A stretch of 32,053 nucleotides of DNA, taken from the NCBI GenBank assembly GCA_029937535.1, contig JAPYPT010000022.1, positions 1-32,053 on the forward strand, in the 5' to 3' direction. Below, in pieces: positions 16,521 to 25,638 of this stretch. The first letter of the stretch is position 1; each line of letters starts with the position of its first letter. This DNA is from Alphaproteobacteria bacterium. GTDB taxonomy: Bacteria > Pseudomonadota > Alphaproteobacteria > GCA-2731375. The notes beneath the pieces were generated by a model. It was not told the origin of the DNA, ran no database searches, and saw only the letters and a program-made list of their open reading frames with translations. Both the position numbers and the translations under genes were made by a program.

Positions 16521-18010
16521 TGGCGGGGCGGGCGCACCGCCAGGATCAAGGGCATGGCTACCAGCGCCGTCAGAGAGAAAAACATGAAGGCGTTGATATA
16601 GCCGATCAACGAGGCCTGGCGGCCGATCTCGTGGATGATTGGCAAGGTCTGTTGAAGGCCCGGCGCCGCCGCGTCCCAGTTCCAAAGTGCGGGGCGGCCC
16701 GGCTGAACCCGCTCCGCGATCTCGGCGAACGACATTTTTGATGTGCGCAACGCCAAGGCAACCGACAGCGATATGTGCACCGAGCTGCCGAACAGGCGCA
16801 GCAAATGAAAGATCGAGGTGACCAACGGGAACTGGGCCGGCTGCACCGCGCCCAGGGTGATCACGGTCAGCGGAACCCAGACCAGACCAATGCCAAGGCC
16901 GGAAATAAATCCGGTCGTGGCGAGCTGGTAATAGGTGACGTTGATATCGAACATCGCCATCGCCCAGCCGACCCAAACCTGGGCGGCGAAGCCCAGAAAC
17001 AACCAGATGCGTGGATCGTAACGGGACCCCCAAAGCAGAATGACAAAACCAAGGGTCGAGCCCATGCCGCGGATCGCCAGCAGGCCGCCGATCGTGTCCT
17101 CCGGATAGCCGCGCAGGTTTTGCAACATGTTGGGCAGCAGCACGATCGGCGAATAGCTCAACATGCCGAACGCGGCGACCAGCAGCAGCCCGACGACGAG
17201 ATCGCGGTTGGCCAGAATTCGCAGATCGATATATGGCCGGCGCCAGGTCAGGCTATGCACGATGAAGAGATAAAGACAGACCACGCCGGCCAGACATTCG
17301 AGGATGATTTCCACCGAGTCGAACCAATCATTGCGCTCGCCACGGTCCACCATCAATTGGAAGCAGGCGATGGCGATGGAGAAGAAGACAAAGCCGCGTA
17401 GATCCAGGCGGTTGCCGGGCCGTGGCTTATCGTGGGGGATCACCGCCACGACCGCCATGCTGGCCAGGACCGCGAACGGCAGGCAGAAATAAAACACCGA
17501 ACGCCAGCCATATTCCTCCGTCAGGATACCGCCCAGCCAAGGTGCGACAACCGGTCCGATGGTGACGCCGATACCGAAGATCGAGGTCACCACGCCATGC
17601 TGGCTGCGTGGGTAAGAGGCCATGACCAGGGCCATGGTCAAGGGCATCACGGGCGCGCCTAACAATCCCTGAAGACCGCGCAGCAGCACCAGCATTTCCA
17701 GGTTCGGCGCCATGGCGCAGGCCAGGGTCGCCAGGGAAAACCCGATCGTCCCCCAGACGATCAACTGGCGCGAGCCGAACCGGGAAGCCAGCCAGCCGGT
17801 CGCCGGCAGGCCGACGGCGTTGGCGACCAGATAGGAGGTTACGACCCAGGCGACCTGGTCCCGCGTGGCCGACAGCGAGCCCTGGATTTGCGGCAACGAG
17901 ACATTGGCGATGGTGACGGTCATGGCGAGCAGAAAGATCACCAGCACGCTGGCCGCCAATACGGCCGTGCGGCCGCTGGTGTCGAACCCTGTCTGTTCGG
18001 CTACCGCCAT
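16517..18010 (-). CDS. MFS transporter, DHA2 (EmrB/QacA) drug:proton antiporter family
   Basis: About 497 residues with roughly 14 hydrophobic helices, the DHA2 layout. Seen: first helix VLAASVLVIFLLAMTVTIANVSLPQIQGSL, loop motif A-like GWLASRFGSRQLIV, antiporter-type GLQGLLGAPVMPLTMAL, and GIGVTIGPVVAPWLGGIL, matching motif C of proton-driven exporters. Inner-membrane efflux of a toxic or catabolic compound is the likely job. The start is ambiguous: ATG 18010 begins MAVAEQTG. ATG 18040 adds ten residues but lies inside the hairpin of a repeat element, so I prefer 18010; no good ribosome site marks either. The stop codon lies in another copy of the same repeat. Between the monooxygenase and cupin genes. 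Confidence 0.93.
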   Translation of the reverse strand: MAVAEQTGFDTSGRTAVLAASVLVIFLLAMTVTIANVSLPQIQGSLSATRDQVAWVVTSYLVANAVGLPATGWLASRFGSRQLIVWGTIGFSLATLACAMAPNLEMLVLLRGLQGLLGAPVMPLTMALVMASYPRSQHGVVTSIFGIGVTIGPVVAPWLGGILTEEYGWRSVFYFCLPFAVLASMAVVAVIPHDKPRPGNRLDLRGFVFFSIAIACFQLMVDRGERNDWFDSVEIILECLAGVVCLYLFIVHSLTWRRPYIDLRILANRDLVVGLLLVAAFGMLSYSPIVLLPNMLQNLRGYPEDTIGGLLAIRGMGSTLGFVILLWGSRYDPRIWLFLGFAAQVWVGWAMAMFDINVTYYQLATTGFISGLGIGLVWVPLTVITLGAVQPAQFPLVTSIFHLLRLFGSSVHISLSVALALRTSKMSFAEIAERVQPGRPALWNWDAAAPGLQQTLPIIHEIGRQASLIGYINAFMFFSLTALVAMPLILAVRPPRH

Positions 18011-18034
18011 TGGCTCATTCTCAGTCGTCCTCTC

Positions 18035-18135
18035 GAGCATTTCCGAGTAGGAATGCTCCGATTCTTAAGATTAGAGCAATTTTTCCAATCACTTAGTTTA
18101 GCTTCGCGATTCCCGCTAGATCGGAATTACTCTAA
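18035..18135 (-). repeat. Double-hairpin element, divergent copy C
   Basis: Hairpin GAGCATTTCC/GGAATGCTC at 18035-18058, a linker CTTAAGAT, then a long inverted repeat TTAGAGCAATT/AATTACTCTAA spanning 18071-18135. Order, linker and the AGAGCAATTTTTCC start match the minus strand of copy A (CTTTAAGATAGAGCAATTTATCC), while the stems differ but still pair. The stop codon of the monooxygenase gene (18132-18134) is inside its terminal repeat. Confidence 0.75.
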
Positions 18136-19805
18136 TCGCCGGCAAGCGCCTCAAGCCTCGTGGGCGTCAGGGTAAAACCTTCGTAGCCCTTGGCCGCAAT
18201 TTCGTCACAGGTCCGCTTGTAGCGGTCAAAGCCGCCCACATAAGGCATGAATATGCGCGGCTTGCCCGGAATATTGGCGCCCATATACCAGGAATTGGCC
18301 AGCGGATAGAGCGTCCCATCCGCCACTTCGTTGTTATGGGTGACCCATTCGTCTTCGGCTGTTTGATCAGCCTCGATCCGTGCCAGGCCATGCGTTTGCA
18401 AATACGTCAGGCAATCGACAATCCAGTCCGTATGCTGTTCACAGGCCAGGATCATCTGCGCCTTGACCGAGGGGCTTTGCGGTCCGGTGATCAGGAACAT
18501 ATTGGGGAACCCGGCCATCATCAGGCCAAGATTGGAGCGCGGGCCATCGGCCCATTTGTCCGCCAATTTCACACCCTTGGCGCCGGTTAGGTCAATATCG
18601 AGAAGAGCGCCGGTCATGGCATCGAAGCCGGTGGCGAAGACGATGGCGTCAAAGTCGTACTCGGCGTCCCTGGTGCGTATGCCGGCCGGCGTGATCTCCT
18701 CGATGGGCGCCGCCCTGGCATCGACCAGGGTGACGTTGTCGCGGTTGTAGGTTTCGTAATAGTCGCTATCCAGGATCAAACGCTTGGTCCCGATGGGGTG
18801 GTCCTTGGGGGCCAATAGTTCGGCGATCGCCGGATCGTTGACCGTGGCGCGGATCTTATTGCGCACGAATTCCGATGCCGTATCGTTGGCCGCCTTGTTC
18901 ACCAGCAGGTCGTTGTAGGCATACAGGAAGGAGATGGAGCCCCCCTCCGCCCATTTTGCCTCATAGGCGGCCTCGCGCTCCTCCGCCGAGACTTCAAGGG
19001 CGGAATTGGTCGGCGGCGGGAAGCCGGCAATGCCAAAGGGGGTGTCATAGGCCGCTTCCCGGCGTTCGGCGTATTCCGCCTTGTGGCGCTTCTCCACCCC
19101 GGCATCCAGCGGTGCATTGCGGGCCGGCAGGCTGAAGTTCGCGGTGCGCTGAAAAACGTGCAGGTGTTTTGCCTGTTTGGCGATAATCGGGATCGACTGC
19201 ACGCCGGAGGAACCGGTGCCGATGATACCAACCCGCAGGCCGGAAAAGTCGACGCCTTCATGGGGCCACAGACCGGTGTGGTACCACTTGCCCTCGAAGC
19301 GTTCCAGACCGGCAAAGTCCGGCACACGAGGCGTTGAAAGGTTGCCCGTGGCCATGATGCAGTAAGGGGCCGATACAGCGCCGTGCTTGTCGGTGACGAG
19401 GGTCCAGAGGTTCGACGTCTCGTCGAATTGGCCGGAGAGGACACGGGTATTGAAGCGGATGTCCCGGCGCAAATCAAAGCGGTCGGCCACATGATTGACA
19501 TAGCGCAGGATTTCCGGCTGTGTGCCATAACGCTCCGGCCATCGCCATTCCTGCTGCAGGTCCTCGGAGAAGGAATAGGAATATTCCATGCTCTCCACAT
19601 CGCAGCGGCAGCCCGGGTAGCGGTTCCAATACCAGGTGCCGCCCACATCCGCCCCCGCCTCGAAGACCCCGACGTTAAGCCCCATACCGCGCAGACGGTG
19701 CAGCGCATAGAGGCCACCGACCCCCGCGCCGACAATGATCGCATCAAATTGCGAAGCGGATTTTTCCGCGGTCCCCTTAGTTTCGGTTGCCGATTGTGAT
19801 GACAT
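18132..19805 (-). CDS. Flavin-containing Baeyer-Villiger-type monooxygenase (first copy)
   Basis: A 557-residue FAD/NADPH monooxygenase related to cyclohexanone monooxygenase, which inserts oxygen next to a ketone to give an ester or lactone. FAD site GAGVGG at 26-31; GGTWYWNRYPG at 55-65; the Baeyer-Villiger fingerprint FEGKWYHTGLWP at 170-181 fits FxGxxxHxxxW(P/D) exactly; NADPH site GTGSSG at 196-201; late motif IVFATGFDAMTGALL. One oddity is GCRCDVES where relatives, including the second copy in this window, have GARCDVES. GAGGAGC stands 8 bases ahead of ATG 19805. It precedes the MFS, cupin and amidohydrolase genes on the same strand. A paralogue of nearly equal length lies at 22839-24506. 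Confidence 0.95.
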   Translation of the reverse strand: MSSQSATETKGTAEKSASQFDAIIVGAGVGGLYALHRLRGMGLNVGVFEAGADVGGTWYWNRYPGCRCDVESMEYSYSFSEDLQQEWRWPERYGTQPEILRYVNHVADRFDLRRDIRFNTRVLSGQFDETSNLWTLVTDKHGAVSAPYCIMATGNLSTPRVPDFAGLERFEGKWYHTGLWPHEGVDFSGLRVGIIGTGSSGVQSIPIIAKQAKHLHVFQRTANFSLPARNAPLDAGVEKRHKAEYAERREAAYDTPFGIAGFPPPTNSALEVSAEEREAAYEAKWAEGGSISFLYAYNDLLVNKAANDTASEFVRNKIRATVNDPAIAELLAPKDHPIGTKRLILDSDYYETYNRDNVTLVDARAAPIEEITPAGIRTRDAEYDFDAIVFATGFDAMTGALLDIDLTGAKGVKLADKWADGPRSNLGLMMAGFPNMFLITGPQSPSVKAQMILACEQHTDWIVDCLTYLQTHGLARIEADQTAEDEWVTHNNEVADGTLYPLANSWYMGANIPGKPRIFMPYVGGFDRYKRTCDEIAAKGYEGFTLTPTRLEALAGD

Positions 19806-20207
19806 CGCTCGATGCTCCTCGAAATTCCTTTGATTTAGCCGTAATTGTCCGAAGACTCTCGGCTATTGATGACATTGGTAGCATGAAGCGGGCGATACGG
19901 CGACTGCGGCCCGCGAATCCGGTTTTCGCGGGGCGGTGATATTTCGGTCCTCGCGAGTTTGAAAATTCGTGCTCGCTGACCGTCAAATTTTCGCCGCTAT
20001 ATTGCCGTCAAAATTCAAGCTGAATGGCCTATCCAATATACGACACGAACTCCTTGTGGTGTTGGACACGATTGCGGCAGCAGCTTGAGGTGGTTCGGGT
20101 CAGTCTCGGATAACCAAACCCAAAGGGCCACCCACCTTCATCTTGCGTGCAGTTGCGCAGCGCCGTCTGGCTTGACGATACTCATGACATACGGCCCAAT
20201 TCGGCTT
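19806..20207. other. Intergenic gap between sensor kinase and first monooxygenase
   Basis: About 400 bases with no convincing gene. Short frames on both strands (for example 19777-19986 minus and 20085-20297 plus) lack ribosome sites and recognisable motifs. The promoter of the monooxygenase run probably lies here, but I cannot point to certain -35/-10 boxes. Confidence 0.5.
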
Positions 20208-22136
20208 TCATTGGATTGCGCGGCTCAATTGCGGCGTTTTGCTGGGAATAGCCACCGTCACGATTGTTCCAATTTCGACCTCGCTTTCGATGGTTAGTTC
20301 TCCTTCGTGAAGGTCCACCAACAACTTCACAATCGCCAATCCGAGGCCGGTGCCTTCTTGAGATTTATGGGGGTCGGGATCACTCCTGATAAAGGGTTCA
20401 GTGAGCCTCTGGACCCGATCCGCCAAAACGCCTTCGCCGGTATCACAAATTTCGAAGACATGATGGCAATTCGAGGCAGTTGCCTTGAGTGTAACATGGC
20501 CATTCTCGGCCGTGAACTTGACGGCGTTGGAAAGAACATTGAGCAGAATTTGTTTTAAGGCACGCCGGTCGGCGAACAGGGGCTGCACGTCCGCGGATAT
20601 TTCAACCGAGTAAGTGATGCCTTTGAGATCAGCCGCCGTGGCAATAAATCGACGGCAGTCATCGATAATTTCATGAACGATCAAGCTTTCCTTGACCAAA
20701 GGATATTTCCCCGCCTCGATTGCCGAGAGATCAAGGATATCGTTGACCAAACTCAATAGATGATTGCTGCTGGCACTAATATCGTCCGCATATTCTTTGT
20801 ATTTTGGCGAGCCAAGGGGGCCAAAAAGCTCGCCAGTCAACATTTGCGAAAATCCGCTGATAGCGTTAAGAGGCGTCCGAAGTTCGTGGCTCATATTAGC
20901 AAGAAATTGCGATTTGGCACGGTTCGCTCTTTCTGTCTCTGCCAGGGCTTCGTCGCGCCTTTTTTCGGCCCGTTTTTGTACGGTGATATCGGTTCCAATA
21001 CCTCGATATCCACAAAATTTTCCATCCTCGTCGAACACTGGAACGCCGCTAATCGAAAGGTAAACTAATTCTCCCTCGGAGCGCTCGCGAGAATGCACAA
21101 AGTTGCGGAAAGGACGGTGCGCGGCAAGATCTTTGAGGTGTTGGCGGTAGGCATTCGGATCGGCTCGATTTTCAATTTCAGATACTTGGCGGGTTTTGCC
21201 GAGGAGCCAATCGGACGAAACCCCGGTGACGTCGGTGAAACGATCGGAAAAGAACGAAAACCGGAGTTCTCGATCCATCTCCCAAAAATAGTCCGAGGAA
21301 GCGCTGGCAAAATCCTTGAACCGTTCTTCGCTTTCTCGAAGCGCGTGCTCGCGTTCCTTCAAAGTCGTGATGTCAGTGCGAATACCGACTGTGGCCCCGT
21401 CTACAGTCTTGCGTTCGTAAACGCGCAACCAGCCGCCGCTTTTTAACTGCTGTTCAACCGAAACCGTTGGGTTTCGAAACGCGACCAACCGTTGTTGGAT
21501 CCATTCTTCTTCCCGTCCCGCTGCCTCGGGATGTTGTCCACGTTTGACCGCGATGCGGATTATGTCTTCGACGGTCGCCCCTGGCACCATTTTGTCGGCA
21601 ACAATCGGGTGTAGCTCCCTGTATTTGGAATTACACAGGACCAGACGGTCATTGGCATCGAACAATACAAAGCCGTCGGATAGGGCTTCGATCGCGTCGG
21701 TCAAAAGTTCATGTGACGTCGTCGTCACTGCCTTCGCCTGCTTAAGTTCATCCACGAGACGCGTCTGCTGCTCGTTTTGTCTAAGGTGTTGCTTGTGGAG
21801 CTGGGCAAATCGGCTGATCAGGAGAAATATTCCAAGGAACAATAGAAGGGAAACAATAACGATCCCAATCCATATGTAGCCAAGATGAAACTCTCTCATC
21901 AGCGCCATGGATCGTTCCGTGCCGAGGAAAATGGGGAACAGGTGCATGGTGGCGAAGTCGTAGAGATACATCAATGCCAGGGTGGCCAACGCACCTATGA
22001 TGATCGCTGCCGGAAACAAGCCGCCCAACTGGGACAAGAGCTGGCGGTTCCGGAACAAGAGGACAGAGCTGCCGAGGGTGAGCAGGATGACAATGACGTC
22101 GATGATCGTCATTGTAACGACCGATTGCCAAATCAT
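20208..22136 (-). CDS. Membrane sensor histidine kinase with two PAS domains
   Basis: A 642-residue orphan sensor kinase. Three N-terminal membrane helices (about 8-28, 40-60, 87-108), a coiled-coil-like stretch (110-145), PAS 1 (about 146-262), PAS 2 (about 270-390), then a HisKA domain with MSHELRTPLNAI (phospho-acceptor His417) and a HATPase domain with LLNVLSNAVKFT (N box, 531-542), DTGEGV (565-570) and GTGLGLA (595-601). There is no receiver domain and no response-regulator gene next to it. The start is ATG 22136, with GGGAG 8 bases ahead; a TTG at 22151 is less likely. It stands between the two monooxygenase genes, so sensing of their substrates is possible but only by position. Confidence 0.94.
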   Translation of the reverse strand: MIWQSVVTMTIIDVIVILLTLGSSVLLFRNRQLLSQLGGLFPAAIIIGALATLALMYLYDFATMHLFPIFLGTERSMALMREFHLGYIWIGIVIVSLLLFLGIFLLISRFAQLHKQHLRQNEQQTRLVDELKQAKAVTTTSHELLTDAIEALSDGFVLFDANDRLVLCNSKYRELHPIVADKMVPGATVEDIIRIAVKRGQHPEAAGREEEWIQQRLVAFRNPTVSVEQQLKSGGWLRVYERKTVDGATVGIRTDITTLKEREHALRESEERFKDFASASSDYFWEMDRELRFSFFSDRFTDVTGVSSDWLLGKTRQVSEIENRADPNAYRQHLKDLAAHRPFRNFVHSRERSEGELVYLSISGVPVFDEDGKFCGYRGIGTDITVQKRAEKRRDEALAETERANRAKSQFLANMSHELRTPLNAISGFSQMLTGELFGPLGSPKYKEYADDISASSNHLLSLVNDILDLSAIEAGKYPLVKESLIVHEIIDDCRRFIATAADLKGITYSVEISADVQPLFADRRALKQILLNVLSNAVKFTAENGHVTLKATASNCHHVFEICDTGEGVLADRVQRLTEPFIRSDPDPHKSQEGTGLGLAIVKLLVDLHEGELTIESEVEIGTIVTVAIPSKTPQLSRAIQ

Positions 22137-22838
22137 AATGTTGTCTCCCAACGTCAGGATACATTCAAGATTTTGACCAAAAACCCGCTAAAGTAACGCC
22201 GCATCCAGATGCCTTTTTTTTCTCACGGATCGACAAACCAAATTAGTTTGCGGTGAAATAGACCGTGTGTCGTAGCTTTTACGTGCGTCGTCTCGATACT
22301 GTGTTCGACGTCATTATTGATGTCTGCGGCGAATTATCATGCCACCTGCGATCCCAAAAGTGACCATGTAGGGCTGGACCACCAACCGCTTCCAAGGAAC
22401 GGAAAAGAGCCGTCGATACTACGCGCGCTATTTGGTAAACGACGATAGGCGTTTCAGGACCTATGGAAAAACTCCTACTCGGCAAATTGTTATTAGTTGT
22501 CGAATTATCCTTAATTTTCGTTAAGTAGGCGTTCAATAATTCGTGAATTACTCATAACGATTTGGCGCCCGGTGGCGGTATCAAGCCAACAGCGGCGGTG
22601 CACGGCTCCCACCCGCCGGCATCAAGGCGCCCTTTTTGGTGGTTCAGAAACTTTATATTAGTACAGCTTGATTTTCGCTTATGGCACATGGCAACCGAAG
22701 AAATAAATATGTGTACGGCAACCCGATTGGTAGTGGATGTCTGAATTAACCGGATGGGGACACAAAATTCGTTGTACCGTCCGGGCGAAATCGTCTGTAA
22801 AATGGACCTATAACAAAATGCATTCAGAGGAGACGTCC
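22137..22838. other. AT-richer divergent intergenic region
   Basis: About 700 bases between the minus-strand kinase and the plus-strand second monooxygenase. Composition is visibly richer in A and T than the flanking genes. No frame with convincing motifs was found; a 60-codon frame at 22562-22744 looks like chance. Both divergent promoters and any operator should lie here. I see no clear palindromic operator. Confidence 0.5.
22827..22832 (+). promoter_or_regulatory. Ribosome binding site supporting a GTG start
   Basis: GAGGAG lies 6 bases before GTG 22839. It favours that start over ATG 22818 and the farther TTG-type start at 22737. The resulting N-terminus (MSSQV) matches that of the paralogue (MSSQS). 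Confidence 0.75.
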
Positions 22839-24506
22839 GTGTCCAGTCAGGTATCCAGTTCGTCGAGCTATTCGAATGTCAAACCAAGTGTCGTTGACGT
22901 TATTGTTGTGGGGGCCGGTTTTTCCGGCCTGTATCTGTTGCACAAGCTGCGCGCCCTGGGGCTGCGGACACGTGTGTTCGAGGCTGCGGGCGATGTGGGT
23001 GGTACCTGGTATTGGAACCGTTATCCGGGCGCCCGCTGCGATGTGGAGAGCATGCAGTATTCCTATTCCTTCTCGGAAGAACTGCAGCAGGAATGGAAGT
23101 GGAGCGAGCGTTTTTCCGGTCAGCCGGAAATTCTGGAATATGCCCAGCATGTCGCCGAACGCTTCGATCTGCGCCGCGATATCGACTTCGATACCCTGGT
23201 GACAGTGGCGCATTTCGACGAGGGGAACGGCCAATGGCGGGTCGAGACCAACCACGGCGAGCACCTGACCGCACAATTCGTGGTCATGGCGACGGGCTGT
23301 CTGTCGTCCACCCAGGTGCCGGATTTCAAGGGGCTGGACAGCTATCAGGGCAAAACCTACCACACCGGTGACTGGCCCCATGAAGGGGTCGATTTCACCG
23401 ATCAGCGGGTTGGCATCATCGGTACCGGCTCCTCGGCCATTCAGGCCATTCCCGTGATCGCGGAGCAGGCGGCGCATTTGACCGTGTTCCAGCGCACGCC
23501 GAACTATTCCATTCCCACCCGTAATGGTCCCATGACGCCCGACTACGAACAATCATGGAAATCGGACTACGCAAAATTCCGGGCGGACGCGCGGCAAACC
23601 CGCGTCGGCGTGTTGGCGAACCTGAACGATGTCTCGGCCATGTCCGTAACGGAGGCGGAACGTCAACGCATTTTCGAGGAACGGTGGGAGATCGGCGGTA
23701 CCTATTTCATGGCCGCCTTCAACGATCTGCCAATCGATCAGGCCTCGAACGACAAGGCGGCGGATTTCGTCCGCGACAAGATCCGCGCCATCGTCGACGA
23801 TCCCGTCAATGCGGAACTGCTGGCGGCGAAGGGTTATCCCATCGGCACCAAGCGGATCTGCGTCGACAGCCAATATTTCGAAACCTTCAACCGCGACAAT
23901 GTCACCCTGGTCGATGTCAGCAAGGCGCCGATCGAGGCGCTGACGCCGGACGGACTGGTCACCGGCGGACAAGATTACGCCTTTGACGCCATCGTCTTCG
24001 CCACCGGGTTCGACGCCATGACGGGAACGTTGCTGAAGATTGATATTCAGGGGCGCGGCGGGCGGACCCTGGGCGATAAGTGGCAGGCCGGACCGCGCAC
24101 CTATCTTGGCCTGATGGTGGAAGGTTTTCCGAACATGTTCATGATCACCGGACCCGGCAGCCCGTCCGTCCTCTCCAACATGATGGTTTCCATCGAACAG
24201 CATGTGGATTGGGTGACGGACGGCATTGAATACCTTCGAAATAACAATCTCGATACCATGGAACCGGACCGCGCGGCCGAGGATGCCTGGGTCACGCATG
24301 TCAACGATGTCGCCTACGAGACACTCTATCCGCAGGCGAATTCCTGGTACATGGGGGCCAATATTCCCGGCAAGCCGCGCCTGTTTCTGCCCTATATCGG
24401 GGGCGTCGATGCCTATCGCGCGAAATGCGACGAGGTCGCTGCCGCCGGTTACGAGGGCTTCGCCCTGCAAGTGGTGGGACAGCCCGAAGCCGTGTCGGCC
24501 GAGTAG
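22839..24506 (+). CDS. Flavin-containing Baeyer-Villiger-type monooxygenase (second copy)
   Basis: A 555-residue paralogue of the first monooxygenase, with the same motif order: FAD site GAGFSG at 25-30, GGTWYWNRYPGARCDVES, fingerprint YQGKTYHTGDWP at 169-180 (Tyr for the first Phe), NADPH site GTGSSA at 195-200, and IVFATGFDAMTGTLL. The start is GTG 22839: a GAGGAG box is 6 bases ahead, the N-terminus becomes MSSQVSSSSS, closely like the MSSQSATE start of the first copy, and the lengths become 555 and 557. ATG 22818 would add seven residues and place the GAGGAG inside the gene. An alpha/beta-hydrolase gene follows after 51 bases, a common partner for cleaving the ester made by such enzymes. 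Separated from the first copy by a sensor kinase gene. Confidence 0.95.
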   Translation: MSSQVSSSSSYSNVKPSVVDVIVVGAGFSGLYLLHKLRALGLRTRVFEAAGDVGGTWYWNRYPGARCDVESMQYSYSFSEELQQEWKWSERFSGQPEILEYAQHVAERFDLRRDIDFDTLVTVAHFDEGNGQWRVETNHGEHLTAQFVVMATGCLSSTQVPDFKGLDSYQGKTYHTGDWPHEGVDFTDQRVGIIGTGSSAIQAIPVIAEQAAHLTVFQRTPNYSIPTRNGPMTPDYEQSWKSDYAKFRADARQTRVGVLANLNDVSAMSVTEAERQRIFEERWEIGGTYFMAAFNDLPIDQASNDKAADFVRDKIRAIVDDPVNAELLAAKGYPIGTKRICVDSQYFETFNRDNVTLVDVSKAPIEALTPDGLVTGGQDYAFDAIVFATGFDAMTGTLLKIDIQGRGGRTLGDKWQAGPRTYLGLMVEGFPNMFMITGPGSPSVLSNMMVSIEQHVDWVTDGIEYLRNNNLDTMEPDRAAEDAWVTHVNDVAYETLYPQANSWYMGANIPGKPRLFLPYIGGVDAYRAKCDEVAAAGYEGFALQVVGQPEAVSAE

Positions 24507-24557
24507 GGCCGCGCCGCCGGTCGTTCAAATTTAGCCATACGGAACAGCGGGGCTGGG

Positions 24558-25571
24558 ATGGCCGGTTATCAGGTCTACGATTTGGGCGATGTCGTGCTGC
24601 AATCGGGGATCACCTGCCGCGGCGCCAAACTGGCCTATACGACCCATGGCGAATTGGCGCCCGACAAATCCAACGTGATTGTCTATCCAACGCCGTTCGG
24701 CGCCCGGCATGGTGATATCGAAGGGATCGTAGGGGAAGGCCGCCCGCTGGACCCGTCGAAATACTTCATCGTCATCATCAACCTGTTCGGTAACGGGCTA
24801 TCGTCCTCGCCCAGCAATGCCGTGCCACCCCAAGATCGTGGCCGGGCGCCGCGCTTCACGATTTACGACAATGTGATGGCGCAGCATCGATTGTTGGAGG
24901 AGGTCTTCGGGATTGAACGCATCGCCCTGGTTTACGGCCGCTCCATGGGGGCCATTCAGGCCTTCCACTGGGGCGCCTTGTTTCCGGACCAGGTCGCGCG
25001 GATCTGCTGCATTTGCGGTGCGGCCCGGCCCAGCCCGCATAACCGGGTGTTCCTGCAAGGCCTTCGGGCGGCGCTGACGGCGGATGAAACCTGGCGCGAT
25101 GGCTGGTTCCATAGCCCGCCCCGGCGCGGCCTTTTGGCCATGGCCCGTGTTTATGCCGGCTGGGGGATGAGCCAGGCGTTTTACCGCGAGGAGACCTGGC
25201 GGCACATGGGCTATGCCTCAATGGAGGATTTTGTGGTCGACCGCTGGGAGGGCTTTCTGCGCCGCTCCGACGCCAACGATATCCTTGCCATGCTGTGGTC
25301 CTGGGATCAGGCGGACATCAGCACGAACGATATCTACCACGGCGATTTCCATGCCGCATTGGCCGCCATCCAGGCCAGGGCCCTGGTGATGCCGTCACAA
25401 AGCGATCTTTACTTCAGGGTCGAAGACAACCGCCGCGAGGTTGCCCGCATGCCGAACGCCGAATTGCGCCCGATCCCATCGATCTGGGGCCACATGGCCG
25501 GCTCCTGGCCGGAAAGCGCCGAAGACGGCCGCTTCATCGATGCGGCCGTGCACGAGCTCCTGGCCTCCTGA
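24558..25571 (+). CDS. Alpha/beta-hydrolase, homoserine acetyltransferase-like
   Basis: A 337-residue alpha/beta-hydrolase of the homoserine O-acetyltransferase (MetX-like) branch. Nucleophile elbow YGRSMGA with Ser129; candidate acid Asp283 in SQSDLYF; catalytic His312 in IWGHMAG. The N-terminal LAYTTHGELAPDKSNVIVYPTPFG and NLFGNGLSSSPSN are typical of MetX-like proteins, but many members are esterases or acyl hydrolases rather than methionine enzymes. Placement directly after a Baeyer-Villiger-type monooxygenase and before an acyl-CoA dehydrogenase supports ester cleavage during ketone breakdown (inference). GGGGCTGGG precedes the ATG closely. Confidence 0.9.
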   Translation: MAGYQVYDLGDVVLQSGITCRGAKLAYTTHGELAPDKSNVIVYPTPFGARHGDIEGIVGEGRPLDPSKYFIVIINLFGNGLSSSPSNAVPPQDRGRAPRFTIYDNVMAQHRLLEEVFGIERIALVYGRSMGAIQAFHWGALFPDQVARICCICGAARPSPHNRVFLQGLRAALTADETWRDGWFHSPPRRGLLAMARVYAGWGMSQAFYREETWRHMGYASMEDFVVDRWEGFLRRSDANDILAMLWSWDQADISTNDIYHGDFHAALAAIQARALVMPSQSDLYFRVEDNRREVARMPNAELRPIPSIWGHMAGSWPESAEDGRFIDAAVHELLAS

Positions 25572-25638
25572 TTTCCGCCGCGCCGAAATGGTGCTACGCT
25601 GAATTTATCCCAATAAGAGCCGAAAAGGACCGTTCGCC

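Noticed and set aside
16449-17033. N-terminal extension of the cupin gene by 195 codons
   Set aside because: It would overlap the MFS gene out of frame by more than 500 bases; a good ribosome site directly precedes ATG 16448 and the cupin fold is complete from there.
20208-22136. Receiver domain or response regulator with the sensor kinase
   Set aside because: The protein ends about 40 residues after the GTGLGLA box with no receiver motifs, and neither neighbour is a regulator.
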